From an uncultured Pseudomonas sp. (lineage in GTDB: Bacteria; Pseudomonadota; Gammaproteobacteria; Pseudomonadales; Pseudomonadaceae), in contig NZ_CAJYDW010000003.1 of NCBI RefSeq assembly GCF_913774235.1, positions 1 to 64,000 of the forward strand: 64,000 bases of DNA, in the 5' to 3' direction. Positions 38,225 to 46,774 of this stretch are shown here, piece by piece. Every line of letters starts with the position of its first letter. Position 1 is the first letter of the stretch. Under the pieces are notes generated by a model. That model did no database searches. It was given only the letters and a program-made list of their open reading frames with translations, and was not told the origin of the DNA. The translations under genes were made by a program, and so were the position numbers.

Positions 38225-39196
38225 ATGGAACGCAGTATTCTGGTGACGGGAGCGGGAGGATTCGTGGGTACTTCCCTGGTCCGGCATCTGCTTGACGAGG
38301 GTTATCCCGTAGTCGCTGCGCTACGTCAGGCGCCAACTTCCACCCCGCTACCTGGCCTTGCCTTCGTGAGTCGTGAACTCACCGCCGATACCGACTGGTC
38401 GGCAGCGCTGGCGGGGGTCGATACCATCATCCATCTTGCCGCACGCGTCCATCAGTTGGGTGAGCAACCCGGTGCGCTCAGTGATGGGCAATATGACCAG
38501 GTGAATCGGGCCGCTACCTTGAAGCTGGCGCGGGACGCCGTCCTTGCCGGTGTCCGTCGCTTCATCTTCGTCAGCAGCATCAAGGTCAATGGCGACTGGA
38601 CATTGCCGGGACGCCCCTTCCGTGCCGATGATCCGCCCGGCCCCACCGATGCCTACGCCCGCTCCAAGGCTGCCGCCGAGCAGCAGCTACTAGCGCTCAT
38701 GGCGGAGACCGGTCTGGAGGTGGTCATTATCCGTCCACCGCTGGTTTATGGCCCTGGCGTGAAAGCCAATGTCGCCCGTTTGCTGGATGTGCTGGCTCGC
38801 GGCGTGCCGCTGCCCCTGGGCGGGGTAAGGCACAACCGGCGCAGTCTGGTCGCCGTGGAAAATCTGGTCGACCTGCTGACGCTATGCATCTCGGCGCCCC
38901 GGGCAGTAGGAGCCACCTTGCTGGTCAGCGACGATGAGGATCTATCTACCGTCGACTTGCTCGAGGTGCTGAGCGAGGGCTTGGGCAGGAAGGCCAGATT
39001 GATCCCCATTCCCAGCGCCTGGCTCGAAATAGTCGCCCGGCTGCTGGGGCGTGGCGAACTGGCACAACGACTCTGTGGTTCGCTTCAGGTTGACATCCAG
39101 CCCACCAAGACGCTGTTGGCTTGGCAGCCACCCCACTCGGCCCGCAGCGCCCTGCGGGCGTTGGGTGCGCAACGCGCGGAGCGGGCAGTATGCTGA
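38225..39196 (+). CDS. wbpV: WbpV-like NAD-dependent nucleotide-sugar epimerase/reductase
   Basis: An extended SDR of 323 residues with VTGAGGFVGTSLVRHLL at the N-terminus, a TDWSAALAGVDTIIHLAARVHQ block, and the YxxxK pair in YARSKAAAEQ. With wbpL and wbpM it forms the trio known from P. aeruginosa O6 and related strains, where WbpM makes UDP-4-keto-6-deoxy-GlcNAc, WbpV reduces it (to UDP-D-QuiNAc or D-FucNAc) and WbpL attaches the sugar to undecaprenyl phosphate. The ATG at 38225 has a poor ribosome site; a TTG at 38216 is an alternative. The stop overlaps the wbpL start. The exact sugar product is not determinable from sequence. Confidence 0.8.
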   Translation: MERSILVTGAGGFVGTSLVRHLLDEGYPVVAALRQAPTSTPLPGLAFVSRELTADTDWSAALAGVDTIIHLAARVHQLGEQPGALSDGQYDQVNRAATLKLARDAVLAGVRRFIFVSSIKVNGDWTLPGRPFRADDPPGPTDAYARSKAAAEQQLLALMAETGLEVVIIRPPLVYGPGVKANVARLLDVLARGVPLPLGGVRHNRRSLVAVENLVDLLTLCISAPRAVGATLLVSDDEDLSTVDLLEVLSEGLGRKARLIPIPSAWLEIVARLLGRGELAQRLCGSLQVDIQPTKTLLAWQPPHSARSALRALGAQRAERAVC

Positions 39197-40239
39197 TTCT
39201 GCTGCTGATCGCAGCTCTGGGTGGCAGTTGGCTGGGGACGGCAGCGTTGCGCCGCTATGCCCTGTCCGGTGGTCTGCTCGACGAACCCAATGCGCGTAGC
39301 TCGCATCAGGTGGCGACACCCCGGGGCGGTGGGTTGGCCTTCGTGGCGGTGTTCGTGATCGGTTGCTTCGCCTTGCGGGTGCTGGGATGGCTCGATACGG
39401 CAACCGGCAGCGTTCTGGTCGGAGCGGGGCTGCTGGTGGCGGTACTGGGGTTCGTCGATGATCATCGACATGTCGGCGCCGGTTGGCGGTTACTCGGGCA
39501 TTTCCTCGCGGCCTTCCTGGCCTTGCTGTGGCTCGGTGGGTATGGGGTACTGCCCGGAAGCCTGGCGCAGGCCCTGGATTTGCCGATTGCAGTGATCCTG
39601 GCCCTTGGCGCCTTCTATCTGGTCTGGCTATTGAATCTCTATAATTTCATGGACGGCATCGACGGTATCGCCGCGGTGGAGGCCTTGAGCGCCTGTCTGG
39701 GCATGGCGCTGCTCTATGGTCTCGCGGGATATTCGCAGTTGCTGGGAGCCCCCTTGCTGCTGGCGGCAGCGGTCACGGGGTTCCTGTTGTGGAATTTCCC
39801 GCCCGCGAGGATCTTCATGGGCGACGTTGGCAGCGGCTTTCTCGGTCTCGTCCTGGGCATGCTGTCGCTGCAGGCGGCCCTGGTCGAGCTTTCACTGTTT
39901 TGGGCTTGGGTGATCCTGCTGGGCGTCTTCATCGTCGACGCCACCTGGACCTTGCTGCGCCGTATGATACGTGGCAAGAAACCCTACGAGGCCCACCGCA
40001 CCCACGCCTACCAATGGGCTTCGCGGCGCCATCGCAGCCACAGGGCGGTGACCCTGGCGGTGCTCGGCATCAACCTGTTCTGGCTGCTGCCCATCGCTTT
40101 GCTGGTGGGCACTGGGCATTTAGGTGCCATACTGGGGCTGTTGCTTGCCTATGGACCTCTGTTGGGTCTGGCCCTTGGATACAATGCTGGGACCGATGAG
40201 ACAGCTTCGGCTGTGCCGTCCACCGGGTTCAGGGAGTAG
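39190..40239 (+). CDS. wbpL: WbpL/WecA-family undecaprenyl-phosphate sugar-1-phosphate transferase
   Basis: A polytopic inner-membrane enzyme of the MraY/WecA family that starts O-antigen units by transferring a HexNAc-1-phosphate to undecaprenyl phosphate. The 349-residue protein has about ten transmembrane helices and the family signatures SSHQVATPRGGGLAF, LGFVDDHRHVGAGWR (the DDxx motif), NFMDGIDGIA and GDVGSGFLG, plus the HAYQWASRRHRSH loop with catalytic His residues. The ATG at 39190 overlaps the upstream stop. Its product feeds both O-antigen forms in P. aeruginosa. Confidence 0.93.
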   Translation: MLILLLIAALGGSWLGTAALRRYALSGGLLDEPNARSSHQVATPRGGGLAFVAVFVIGCFALRVLGWLDTATGSVLVGAGLLVAVLGFVDDHRHVGAGWRLLGHFLAAFLALLWLGGYGVLPGSLAQALDLPIAVILALGAFYLVWLLNLYNFMDGIDGIAAVEALSACLGMALLYGLAGYSQLLGAPLLLAAAVTGFLLWNFPPARIFMGDVGSGFLGLVLGMLSLQAALVELSLFWAWVILLGVFIVDATWTLLRRMIRGKKPYEAHRTHAYQWASRRHRSHRAVTLAVLGINLFWLLPIALLVGTGHLGAILGLLLAYGPLLGLALGYNAGTDETASAVPSTGFRE

Positions 40240-40249
40240 GAACACTGCT

Positions 40250-42232
40250 ATGTTGCGTGACCGTCTGGTCAAGCTGAACCGGCGTACCAAGAGAGTCATC
40301 CAGGTCGCGGTCGATCTGCTATTGATCTGGATCTCACTGTGGCTCGCCTTCTATCTGCGGCTGGGCTCCGCGCAGATGATCGAGCCCTTCAGTGGCCACG
40401 CCTGGTTGTTTCTCACCGCGCCTGCCATCGCCATTCCCCTGTTCATCCGCATCGGCATGTACCGGGCGGTGATGCGTTATCTGGGCAACGATGCGCTGAT
40501 CGCCATCGCCAAGGCCGTGACGCTTTCGACCTTGCTGCTGTCCGTGGTCATCTACTGGTATCGCGATCTACCGGAGATCGTGCCGCGTTCGATGATCTTC
40601 AACTATTGGATCGTCAGCCTGATCCTCATCGGCGGTCTGCGTCTGGCGCTGCGCCAGTACTTCCTGGGTGACTGGTATCGCGCCATCACCGTACCCTTCA
40701 TCAAGCAGCCGGACGAATTGCCCCGTGTCGCCATCTATGGCGCCGGGTCGGCGGGCAATCAGCTGATCGCAGCGCTGCGCATGGGGCGGGCGATGCGGCC
40801 GGTGGCCTTCATCGACGATGACAAGAGCATCGCCAATCGCATCATCGCCGGCCTCAAGGTCTACACCCCCAAGCACATCCAGCAGATGATCGAAGAGACC
40901 GGTGCCGAGGAAATCCTCCTGGCCATCCCGTCCGCCACCCGTGCCCGGCGCCGGGAGGTCCTTAGTCTGCTCGAGCCCTATCCCTTGCATGTCCGTACCG
41001 TCCCGCGGATCAGCGATCTCGCCTGTGGCAAGGTGCAGGTGGACGATCTGCAGGAAGTGGATATCGCTGACCTCCTGGGGCGTGATCCGGTAGCGCCGCG
41101 GCCTGAACTGTTCAGTCGCTGCATCAGCCAGCAGGTGGTGATGGTGACGGGGGCGGGTGGCTCCATCGGTTCCGAGCTGTGCCGGCAGATCATCGGGCAG
41201 CGGCCGCGGGTGCTGATCCTGCTCGATCATGCCGAATTCAATCTTTACAGCATCCATCGGGAGCTGGACGCCCATATCCAGCGTGAAGCTCTGCCGATCA
41301 CCCTGGTGCCCGTCCTGGGGTCCATCCGTAACGCTGCGCTGTTGCTGCAGGTGATGCGCCACTGGAAGGTGGCGACCCTGTACCATGCGGCAGCCTACAA
41401 GCACGTGCCCATGGTCGAGCACAACATTGCCGAGGGATTCGGCAACAATGTGCTGGGTACGCTGAACGCTGCCCAGGCGGCGATCCAGGCAGGGGTGACC
41501 AGCTTCGTGCTGATCTCCACCGACAAGGCGGTGCGGCCGACCAACATCATGGGCAGTACCAAGCGCCTGGCCGAGATGGTCCTGCAGGCGCTCAGCCGTG
41601 AAGCGGCGCCCATACTCCATGGCCAGGCCGACGGCATTCACCAGGTCAATCGCACCCGCTTCACCATGGTCAGGTTCGGCAACGTCCTGGGCTCGTCCGG
41701 CTCGGTCATTCCGCTGTTCCGTACGCAAATCCGCAAGGGTGGGCCGGTCACCGTGACCCACCCCAAGATCACCCGCTTCTTCATGACCATCACCGAAGCG
41801 GCGCAACTGGTGATCCAGGCCGGGGCCATGGGCGAGGGGGGCGATGTCTTCGTTCTGGACATGGGCGAGCCGGTGCGCATCGTCGAGCTGGCCGAGCAGA
41901 TGATCAAGCTCTCGGGCCTCAGCGTGCGTTCTCCTGCCAATCCCCATGGCGACGTGGCCATCGAATTCACCGGCCTGCGGCCTGGCGAGAAACTCTACGA
42001 AGAATTGCTCATCGGCGACGACGTCAGTCCCACTTCGCATCCCAAGATCATGCGGGCCAGCGAAGACTTCCTTGCTTGGGACGCCTTTAGGGCTGCCCTC
42101 GTCGAGTTGAGTCGCTCGGTCGACGCCGGCGATTACGTCCGGGTGCGCCAACTGCTGCGCGATACCGTTGCCGGTTACACACCGGAAGGCGATATCGTCG
42201 ACTGGTTGCATACCAACTGGTCCATCGATTGA
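40250..42232 (+). CDS. wbpM: UDP-GlcNAc 4,6-dehydratase WbpM
   Basis: WbpM converts UDP-GlcNAc to UDP-4-keto-6-deoxy-GlcNAc for QuiNAc/FucNAc synthesis. The 660-residue protein has four N-terminal transmembrane helices (about residues 15-125), a first nucleotide-binding-like domain (IYGAGSAGNQL), and the catalytic SDR domain from about 290 with VTGAGGSIGSELCRQI. The active site carries Met in place of the usual Tyr (STDKAVRPTNIMGSTKR, an MxxxK pair), a known feature of WbpM. AGGGAG precedes the ATG at 40250. It is the last gene of the short O-antigen set and is followed by a 218-base gap before rfbB. Confidence 0.96.
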   Translation: MLRDRLVKLNRRTKRVIQVAVDLLLIWISLWLAFYLRLGSAQMIEPFSGHAWLFLTAPAIAIPLFIRIGMYRAVMRYLGNDALIAIAKAVTLSTLLLSVVIYWYRDLPEIVPRSMIFNYWIVSLILIGGLRLALRQYFLGDWYRAITVPFIKQPDELPRVAIYGAGSAGNQLIAALRMGRAMRPVAFIDDDKSIANRIIAGLKVYTPKHIQQMIEETGAEEILLAIPSATRARRREVLSLLEPYPLHVRTVPRISDLACGKVQVDDLQEVDIADLLGRDPVAPRPELFSRCISQQVVMVTGAGGSIGSELCRQIIGQRPRVLILLDHAEFNLYSIHRELDAHIQREALPITLVPVLGSIRNAALLLQVMRHWKVATLYHAAAYKHVPMVEHNIAEGFGNNVLGTLNAAQAAIQAGVTSFVLISTDKAVRPTNIMGSTKRLAEMVLQALSREAAPILHGQADGIHQVNRTRFTMVRFGNVLGSSGSVIPLFRTQIRKGGPVTVTHPKITRFFMTITEAAQLVIQAGAMGEGGDVFVLDMGEPVRIVELAEQMIKLSGLSVRSPANPHGDVAIEFTGLRPGEKLYEELLIGDDVSPTSHPKIMRASEDFLAWDAFRAALVELSRSVDAGDYVRVRQLLRDTVAGYTPEGDIVDWLHTNWSID

Positions 42233-42450
42233 CCTGGGCGCTGTCTCAAATCCCGTATTTGAAGCCGAGCACAGAAGCGGCACCCTCTCGTCGCCGAGCT
42301 GAACTTTCCTTTTCTGCCACTGTTTAACTCAGGTCTTTGGGCGTGCGGCGTTGGTCGCGGCCCGAGCCAGGGATGGCTGCGCCGTCCTCCGATGTCCTGC
42401 GCGCCGGTTCGGGCAGGATGATGTGCAAATCGATATAGGCAGGATTCAGG

Positions 42451-43515
42451 ATGAAGGTACTGGTAACGGGTGGCGCGGGTTTCATTGGTTCCGCCGTAGT
42501 ACGTTTTCTTATCAACGAAACCCCGTGCAAGGTCGCCAACGTCGACAAGCTGACCTACGCCGGTAACGTGGATTCGCTAGCAGAGGTCTCCGCGTCCGAC
42601 CGCTATGAGTTTCACCAGGTGGATATCTGCGACTTCGGCGCCCTGCAGAAGGTGTTCGCCGCCTTCCAGCCCGATGTGGTGATGCACCTGGCTGCCGAAT
42701 CGCATGTGGATCGCTCCATCGAGGGGCCTGCCGACTTCATCCAGACCAACGTCGTCGGTACCGGCGTGATGCTGGAAGTCACGCGGGCCTACTGGAACGG
42801 CCTGGAACCCGAGGCCAAGGCGGCCTTCCGTTTCCACCACATCTCCACCGATGAAGTCTACGGCGATCTGCACGGCACGGACGACCTCTTTACCGAGACC
42901 ACGCCCTATGCGCCGAGCTCGCCCTATTCCGCCAGCAAGGCCGGCAGCGACCACCTGGTGCGCGCCTGGGGCCGGACCTATGGCCTGCCGGTGCTGGTGA
43001 CCAACTGTTCGAACAACTACGGTCCCTATCACTTCCCCGAGAAGCTGATCCCCCACGTCATCCTCAATGCCATCCACGGCAAACCGCTGCCGGTCTATGG
43101 TGACGGTTCCCAGGTGCGTGACTGGCTGTTCGTCGAAGACCATGCGCGCGCCCTCTATACCGTGGTGACCCAGGGTGAGGTCGGCGAGACGTACAACATC
43201 GGTGGCCACAACGAGAAGCGCAATCTGCAGGTCGTCGAGACCATCTGCGACCTGCTCGAAGAGCTGGCACCCGAGAAGCCGGCGGGGGTGGAGCGTTATC
43301 GCGACCTCATCACCTTCGTCAAGGACCGTCCCGGTCACGACATGAGATACGCCATCGATGCCAGCAAGATCGGCCGCGAGCTGGGCTGGACGCCGGAAGA
43401 GACCTTCGAGACCGGCATGCGCAAGACCGTCACCTGGTACCTGAACAATCGTGAGTGGTGGCAGCGGGTACTGTCCGGTGCCTATCGCCTCGAGCGTCTT
43501 GGCGAAGCCGTTTAA
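42451..43515 (+). CDS. rfbB: dTDP-glucose 4,6-dehydratase
   Basis: RfbB (RmlB) performs the second step of dTDP-L-rhamnose synthesis. The 354-residue protein shows [28 protein letters not shown], the catalytic region [11 protein letters not shown] and [15 protein letters not shown] with YxxxK, and [17 protein letters not shown]. It starts the operon rfbB-A-C-D. In the 218-base gap before it I found only a short dyad CAAAT-cccgt-ATTTG (42247-42261) and no clear promoter; CAGG is the only ribosome site. Confidence 0.97.
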   Translation: MKVLVTGGAGFIGSAVVRFLINETPCKVANVDKLTYAGNVDSLAEVSASDRYEFHQVDICDFGALQKVFAAFQPDVVMHLAAESHVDRSIEGPADFIQTNVVGTGVMLEVTRAYWNGLEPEAKAAFRFHHISTDEVYGDLHGTDDLFTETTPYAPSSPYSASKAGSDHLVRAWGRTYGLPVLVTNCSNNYGPYHFPEKLIPHVILNAIHGKPLPVYGDGSQVRDWLFVEDHARALYTVVTQGEVGETYNIGGHNEKRNLQVVETICDLLEELAPEKPAGVERYRDLITFVKDRPGHDMRYAIDASKIGRELGWTPEETFETGMRKTVTWYLNNREWWQRVLSGAYRLERLGEAV

Positions 43516-43525
43516 CGATCCGTTC

Positions 43526-43551
43526 TCGGACACGCACCATGGCGTGTCCGA
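43526..43551 (+). promoter_or_regulatory. Strong hairpin between rfbB and rfbA
   Basis: TCGGACACGC (43526-43535), loop ACCATG, GCGTGTCCGA (43542-43551) is a perfect 10-bp stem without a following T run. Inside the operon it may act as an mRNA stabiliser, processing site or partial terminator separating rfbB dosage from rfbACD. Confidence 0.6.
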
Positions 43552-43587
43552 CCGACAGCAACAGTCAATTTTCAGAGGACGATTGCC

Positions 43588-44469
43588 ATGAGCAAATACA
43601 AGGGAATTCTGCTGGCCGGTGGCTCCGGTACCCGTTTGCACCCCATTACCCTGGGCGTGTCCAAGCAGTCGCTGCCGATCTACGACAAACCCATGATCTA
43701 CTATCCGCTGTCCGTGCTGATGCTGGCCGGTATTCAGGAAGTGCTGATCATCTCGACGCCAGCCGACCTGCCCGGTTTCCAGCGCATGCTGGGCGACGGC
43801 AGCCACTTCGGCATGCAACTGAGCTATGCCGAGCAGCCGAGCCCCGATGGTCTGGCCCAGGCCTTCATCATCGGCCGTGAATTCGTCGGCAATGACAACG
43901 TCTGCCTGGTCCTCGGCGACAACATCTTCTATGGCCAGCGCTTCAGCGAGACGCTGTTGAAGGCCGCGAGCGTGGAGAAGGGCGCCACCGTCTTCGGCTA
44001 CTACGTCGCCGATCCCGAGCGTTTCGGTGTGGTCGAGTTCGATGACCAGGGCAAGGCCCTGAGCATCGAAGAGAAGCCCAAGAAGCCGAAATCCAACTAT
44101 GCCGTCACCGGTCTGTATTTCTACGACAACGACGTGCTGGACATCGCCGCCAACATCAAGCCATCGCCCCGTGGCGAACTGGAAATCACCGACGTCAACA
44201 ACGAGTACCTGCGCCGCGGCTCGCTGAACGTGTCCCTGCTGGGTCGTGGTTTCGCCTGGCTGGATACCGGTACCCACGATGCCCTGCTGGAAGCCGGCCA
44301 CTTCGTCCAGACCATCGAGAAGCGTCAGGGTCTGAAGGTCGCCTGCCTCGAAGAGATCGCCTTCCAGAAAGGCTGGATCACCTGCGAGCAGATGGCATTG
44401 CAGGCCGAAGCCCTGAGCAAGACTGGCTATGGCCAGTACCTGGCGCGTCTGTGCAAGGAGCAGGACTGA
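43588..44469 (+). CDS. rfbA: Glucose-1-phosphate thymidylyltransferase
   Basis: RfbA (RmlA) makes dTDP-glucose from glucose-1-phosphate and dTTP, the first and feedback-inhibited step of the rhamnose pathway. The 293-residue protein carries [17 protein letters not shown], the [17 protein letters not shown] block and VLGDNIFYG with the metal-binding Asp. AGAGGA precedes the ATG. Its stop overlaps the rfbC start by one base. Confidence 0.97.
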   Translation: MSKYKGILLAGGSGTRLHPITLGVSKQSLPIYDKPMIYYPLSVLMLAGIQEVLIISTPADLPGFQRMLGDGSHFGMQLSYAEQPSPDGLAQAFIIGREFVGNDNVCLVLGDNIFYGQRFSETLLKAASVEKGATVFGYYVADPERFGVVEFDDQGKALSIEEKPKKPKSNYAVTGLYFYDNDVLDIAANIKPSPRGELEITDVNNEYLRRGSLNVSLLGRGFAWLDTGTHDALLEAGHFVQTIEKRQGLKVACLEEIAFQKGWITCEQMALQAEALSKTGYGQYLARLCKEQD

Positions 44470-45005
44470 TGCAGGTCTTCGACACCGCGATCCCGGACGT
44501 CAAGCTGATCGAGCCCAAGGTCTTCGGTGACGACCGCGGCTTCTTCCTGGAATCCTTCCAGGCCGAGCGTTATGCCCAGCAGGCGGGAATCACGCTGGCG
44601 TTCGTTCAGGACAACCACTCGCGTTCGGCGCGTAACGTGCTGCGTGGCCTGCATTTCCAGCGCAGCAAGCCGCAAGGCAAGCTGGTGCGTGTCGTGCGCG
44701 GCGAGGTACTGGACGTGGCCGTCGACATCCGTCGGGGCTCGCCCACCTTCGGCAACGTGGTGAGCGAGATCCTTTCGGAGGAGAACAAGCGCCAGCTCTG
44801 GATACCGCCGGGTCTCGCCCACGGCTTCGTGGTGCTGTCTGAAACCGCCGATTTTGAATACAAGTGCACAGATTATTACGATCCCTCTGATGAAGGGTCT
44901 TTGATCTGGAATGATCCGGATCTAAATATCGACTGGCGGGTCTCGGATCCCATCCTGTCCGCCAAAGATGCACAAGGACTTCGATTGGCGGAGCTGTATA
45001 GATGA
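44469..45005 (+). CDS. rfbC: dTDP-4-dehydrorhamnose 3,5-epimerase
   Basis: RfbC (RmlC) epimerises the 4-keto sugar at C3 and C5. The 178-residue cupin-fold protein has the active-site sequence VLRGLHFQ with the catalytic His, GKLVRVVRGEVLDVAVDIR and the WIPPGLAHGFVVLSE segment. The ATG at 44469 overlaps the rfbA stop (TGATG), and its own stop overlaps the rfbD start, so translation of the three genes is probably coupled. The last 40 codons are less GC-rich than the rest, without affecting the frame. Confidence 0.96.
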   Translation: MQVFDTAIPDVKLIEPKVFGDDRGFFLESFQAERYAQQAGITLAFVQDNHSRSARNVLRGLHFQRSKPQGKLVRVVRGEVLDVAVDIRRGSPTFGNVVSEILSEENKRQLWIPPGLAHGFVVLSETADFEYKCTDYYDPSDEGSLIWNDPDLNIDWRVSDPILSAKDAQGLRLAELYR

Positions 45006-45916
45006 AGATACTGGTTACCGGAGCGAACGGGCAGGTCGGACGTTGTCTGACCGACCGCCTTCAGCGTTCAGAACTGGCATGGGAGGCCCATGGACGTGCC
45101 ACTCTGGATATCGCTGACGAAGGCTCGGTGACCAGCCATCTTGAGCGGTTCAACCCGGACGTCGTGATCAATGCGGCGGCCTATACGGCGGTGGACAAGG
45201 CCGAGCAGGAGCCGGAGATCGCCGCGCGCGGCAACATCGAAGGTCCTGCGGTCCTGGCACAGGCCTGTGGTGCGGCCGGTATCGCCCTGCTGCACCTGTC
45301 CACCGACTACGTGTTCGACGGGACGGCCACCCAGCCGTACCAGGTGAGCGACCCGGTCAGTCCCGCCGGGGTCTATGGGATGACCAAGCTGGAGGGCGAG
45401 AATCGCATCCTCTCGGCCTGCCCTCGGGCCGTGATCCTGCGCACGGCCTGGGTCTTCAGCGAGCACTGCAATAATTTCCTCAAGACCATGCTGCGGCTGG
45501 CTGCCGACCGCGACGAACTGCGCGTGGTGAGCGACCAAGTCGGCTGCCCGACCTATGCCGGCCACATCGCCGATGCGCTGCTGGAGATCGCTGGCCAGGT
45601 CCAGGCCGTTCCCACACAGGCGGCTTACGGGCTCTACCACTACGCCGGCGACAGCGGCCTGAGCTGGTGCGACTTCGCGCGGTACATCATCGATGCCGGT
45701 CAGGAACTCGGCATGCTGCAGCGTGCGCCCCTCATCACCGGGATCGCCACTTCCGAGTTTCCCACCCTGGCCAAGCGGCCCGCCTATTCGATGCTGGATT
45801 CGAGCGCGCTGCAGAGCGCGTTCGGCGTCGCGCCCAGCGACTGGCGTCAGGGCGTGCGGCAGACCCTGGCCGCGCTCAAGACCGAGCGCGAGCGCGCTGG
45901 ATCGCTGGTCAGTTGA
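45002..45916 (+). CDS. rfbD: dTDP-4-dehydrorhamnose reductase
   Basis: RfbD (RmlD) reduces the keto sugar to dTDP-L-rhamnose with NAD(P)H. The 304-residue SDR shows KILVTGANGQVGRCL, INAAAYTAVDKAEQEPE, HLSTDYVFDGTATQPY and YGMTKLEGE with the YxxxK pair. It overlaps rfbC by four bases and ends the operon. dTDP-rhamnose would serve the LPS core, O-antigen or rhamnolipids; which of these applies here is not shown. Confidence 0.96.
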   Translation: MKILVTGANGQVGRCLTDRLQRSELAWEAHGRATLDIADEGSVTSHLERFNPDVVINAAAYTAVDKAEQEPEIAARGNIEGPAVLAQACGAAGIALLHLSTDYVFDGTATQPYQVSDPVSPAGVYGMTKLEGENRILSACPRAVILRTAWVFSEHCNNFLKTMLRLAADRDELRVVSDQVGCPTYAGHIADALLEIAGQVQAVPTQAAYGLYHYAGDSGLSWCDFARYIIDAGQELGMLQRAPLITGIATSEFPTLAKRPAYSMLDSSALQSAFGVAPSDWRQGVRQTLAALKTERERAGSLVS

Positions 45917-45975
45917 CAGCCTGACGGCGCGCGATAAGCTTTGCGCATTTCACGGTGGAACAAGGAGGTTCCCCT

Positions 45976-46278
45976 ATGAGATGCGTCTGGATCTTCGTCT
46001 TTCTCATCGCACTGCAGTCCTGGGTCTATGCCTGCGAGCCTGCTGTGGGCACCCAGGCCAAGTCGTCCATCAGTGCCTTTCCGGCACCCCTGAACATCAA
46101 TGTCGCCGATGTCGGCGAGCTGCAGCGCTTGAGTGGCATCGGGGCGGTCAAGGCTCGGGCCATTGTCGATTATCGTCAGGCCCACGGTGCTTTCGCGTCG
46201 GTGGACGAGCTGCTCGAGGTGAAGGGGATCGGCAAGGGCCTCCTGCAGCGCAATCGTGCATTGCTGACCGTCGACTGA
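45976..46278 (+). CDS. ComEA-like helix-hairpin-helix protein
   Basis: A 100-residue protein with an N-terminal signal peptide (CVWIFVFLIALQSWVYA) and a C-terminal helix-hairpin-helix DNA-binding pair: NINVADVGELQRLSGIGAVKARAIVDYR and FASVDELLEVKGIGKGLLQRNR. Periplasmic ComEA proteins bind incoming DNA during transformation; small versions are found next to wbpM in many pseudomonads, so the gene belongs to the conserved O-antigen flank rather than to a competence locus. AAGGAGG lies six bases before the ATG. Whether the strain is transformable is unknown. Confidence 0.9.
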   Translation: MRCVWIFVFLIALQSWVYACEPAVGTQAKSSISAFPAPLNINVADVGELQRLSGIGAVKARAIVDYRQAHGAFASVDELLEVKGIGKGLLQRNRALLTVD

Positions 46279-46347
46279 TTCCTGTCGAACTTTAATCGAC
46301 GTTACTCGGAAAATATTCAACTCCTTGTTTTGGCTGGAATTTTAAGT

Positions 46348-46366
46348 TCTGGCACAGGCATTGCTC
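46348..46366 (+). promoter_or_regulatory. Sigma-54 promoter of fliE
   Basis: TCTGGCACAGGCATTGCTC is an essentially perfect -24/-12 element: TGGCAC at 46350-46355 and TTGCT at 46361-46365, with GG and GC ten bases apart. The predicted transcript starts near 46376, about 45 bases before the fliE ATG. Confidence 0.92.
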
Positions 46367-46383
46367 TATCTCTGGCACGAGTG

Positions 46384-46407
46384 GGTACGGCGTCAATTTC
46401 CCGTACC
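46384..46407 (+). promoter_or_regulatory. Hairpin in the fliE 5' leader
   Basis: GGTACGG (46384-46390) pairs with CCGTACC (46401-46407) around a 10-base loop, immediately before the GGAGGAG ribosome site at 46408-46414. It is at the very start of the predicted sigma-54 transcript and could protect or modulate translation of fliE. Confidence 0.5.
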
Positions 46408-46421
46408 GGAGGAGCAGAGCA

Positions 46422-46760
46422 ATGGTTCAAGGTGTCGAGTTCAATCGGTTGATGCTGGAAATGCGTTCCATGCAGACCGAGGCCATGGCCCGGTCGAAAG
46501 CCGTGGCCGCGCCCACCAGCACCGAACAGGTCCAGGGCCCGAGCTTCGCCGACATGCTCAGCAAGGCCGTGGGCTCCGTCGCCGAGACCCAGCAAACCGC
46601 CAGCGAGATGGCCAAGGCCTTCGAACTGGGGCAGGGCGGGGTCGACCTCACTCAAGTCATGATCGCTTCGCAGAAGGCCAGCGTTTCCGTGCAGGCCTTG
46701 ACCCAGGTACGCAACAAGTTCGTGCAGGCGTACCAAGACATCATGCAAATGTCGATTTGA
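46422..46760 (+). CDS. fliE: Flagellar hook-basal body protein FliE
   Basis: FliE joins the MS ring to the proximal rod and is the first rod-type substrate exported. The 112-residue protein has the family C-terminus [29 protein letters not shown] and [13 protein letters not shown] in the middle. A strong ribosome site (GGAGGAG) precedes the ATG. It opens the fliEFG unit, driven by the perfect sigma-54 promoter upstream, and is separated from its usual neighbour fleR by 39 kb. Confidence 0.96.
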   Translation: MVQGVEFNRLMLEMRSMQTEAMARSKAVAAPTSTEQVQGPSFADMLSKAVGSVAETQQTASEMAKAFELGQGGVDLTQVMIASQKASVSVQALTQVRNKFVQAYQDIMQMSI

Positions 46761-46774
46761 GGACGGTCTAGACC

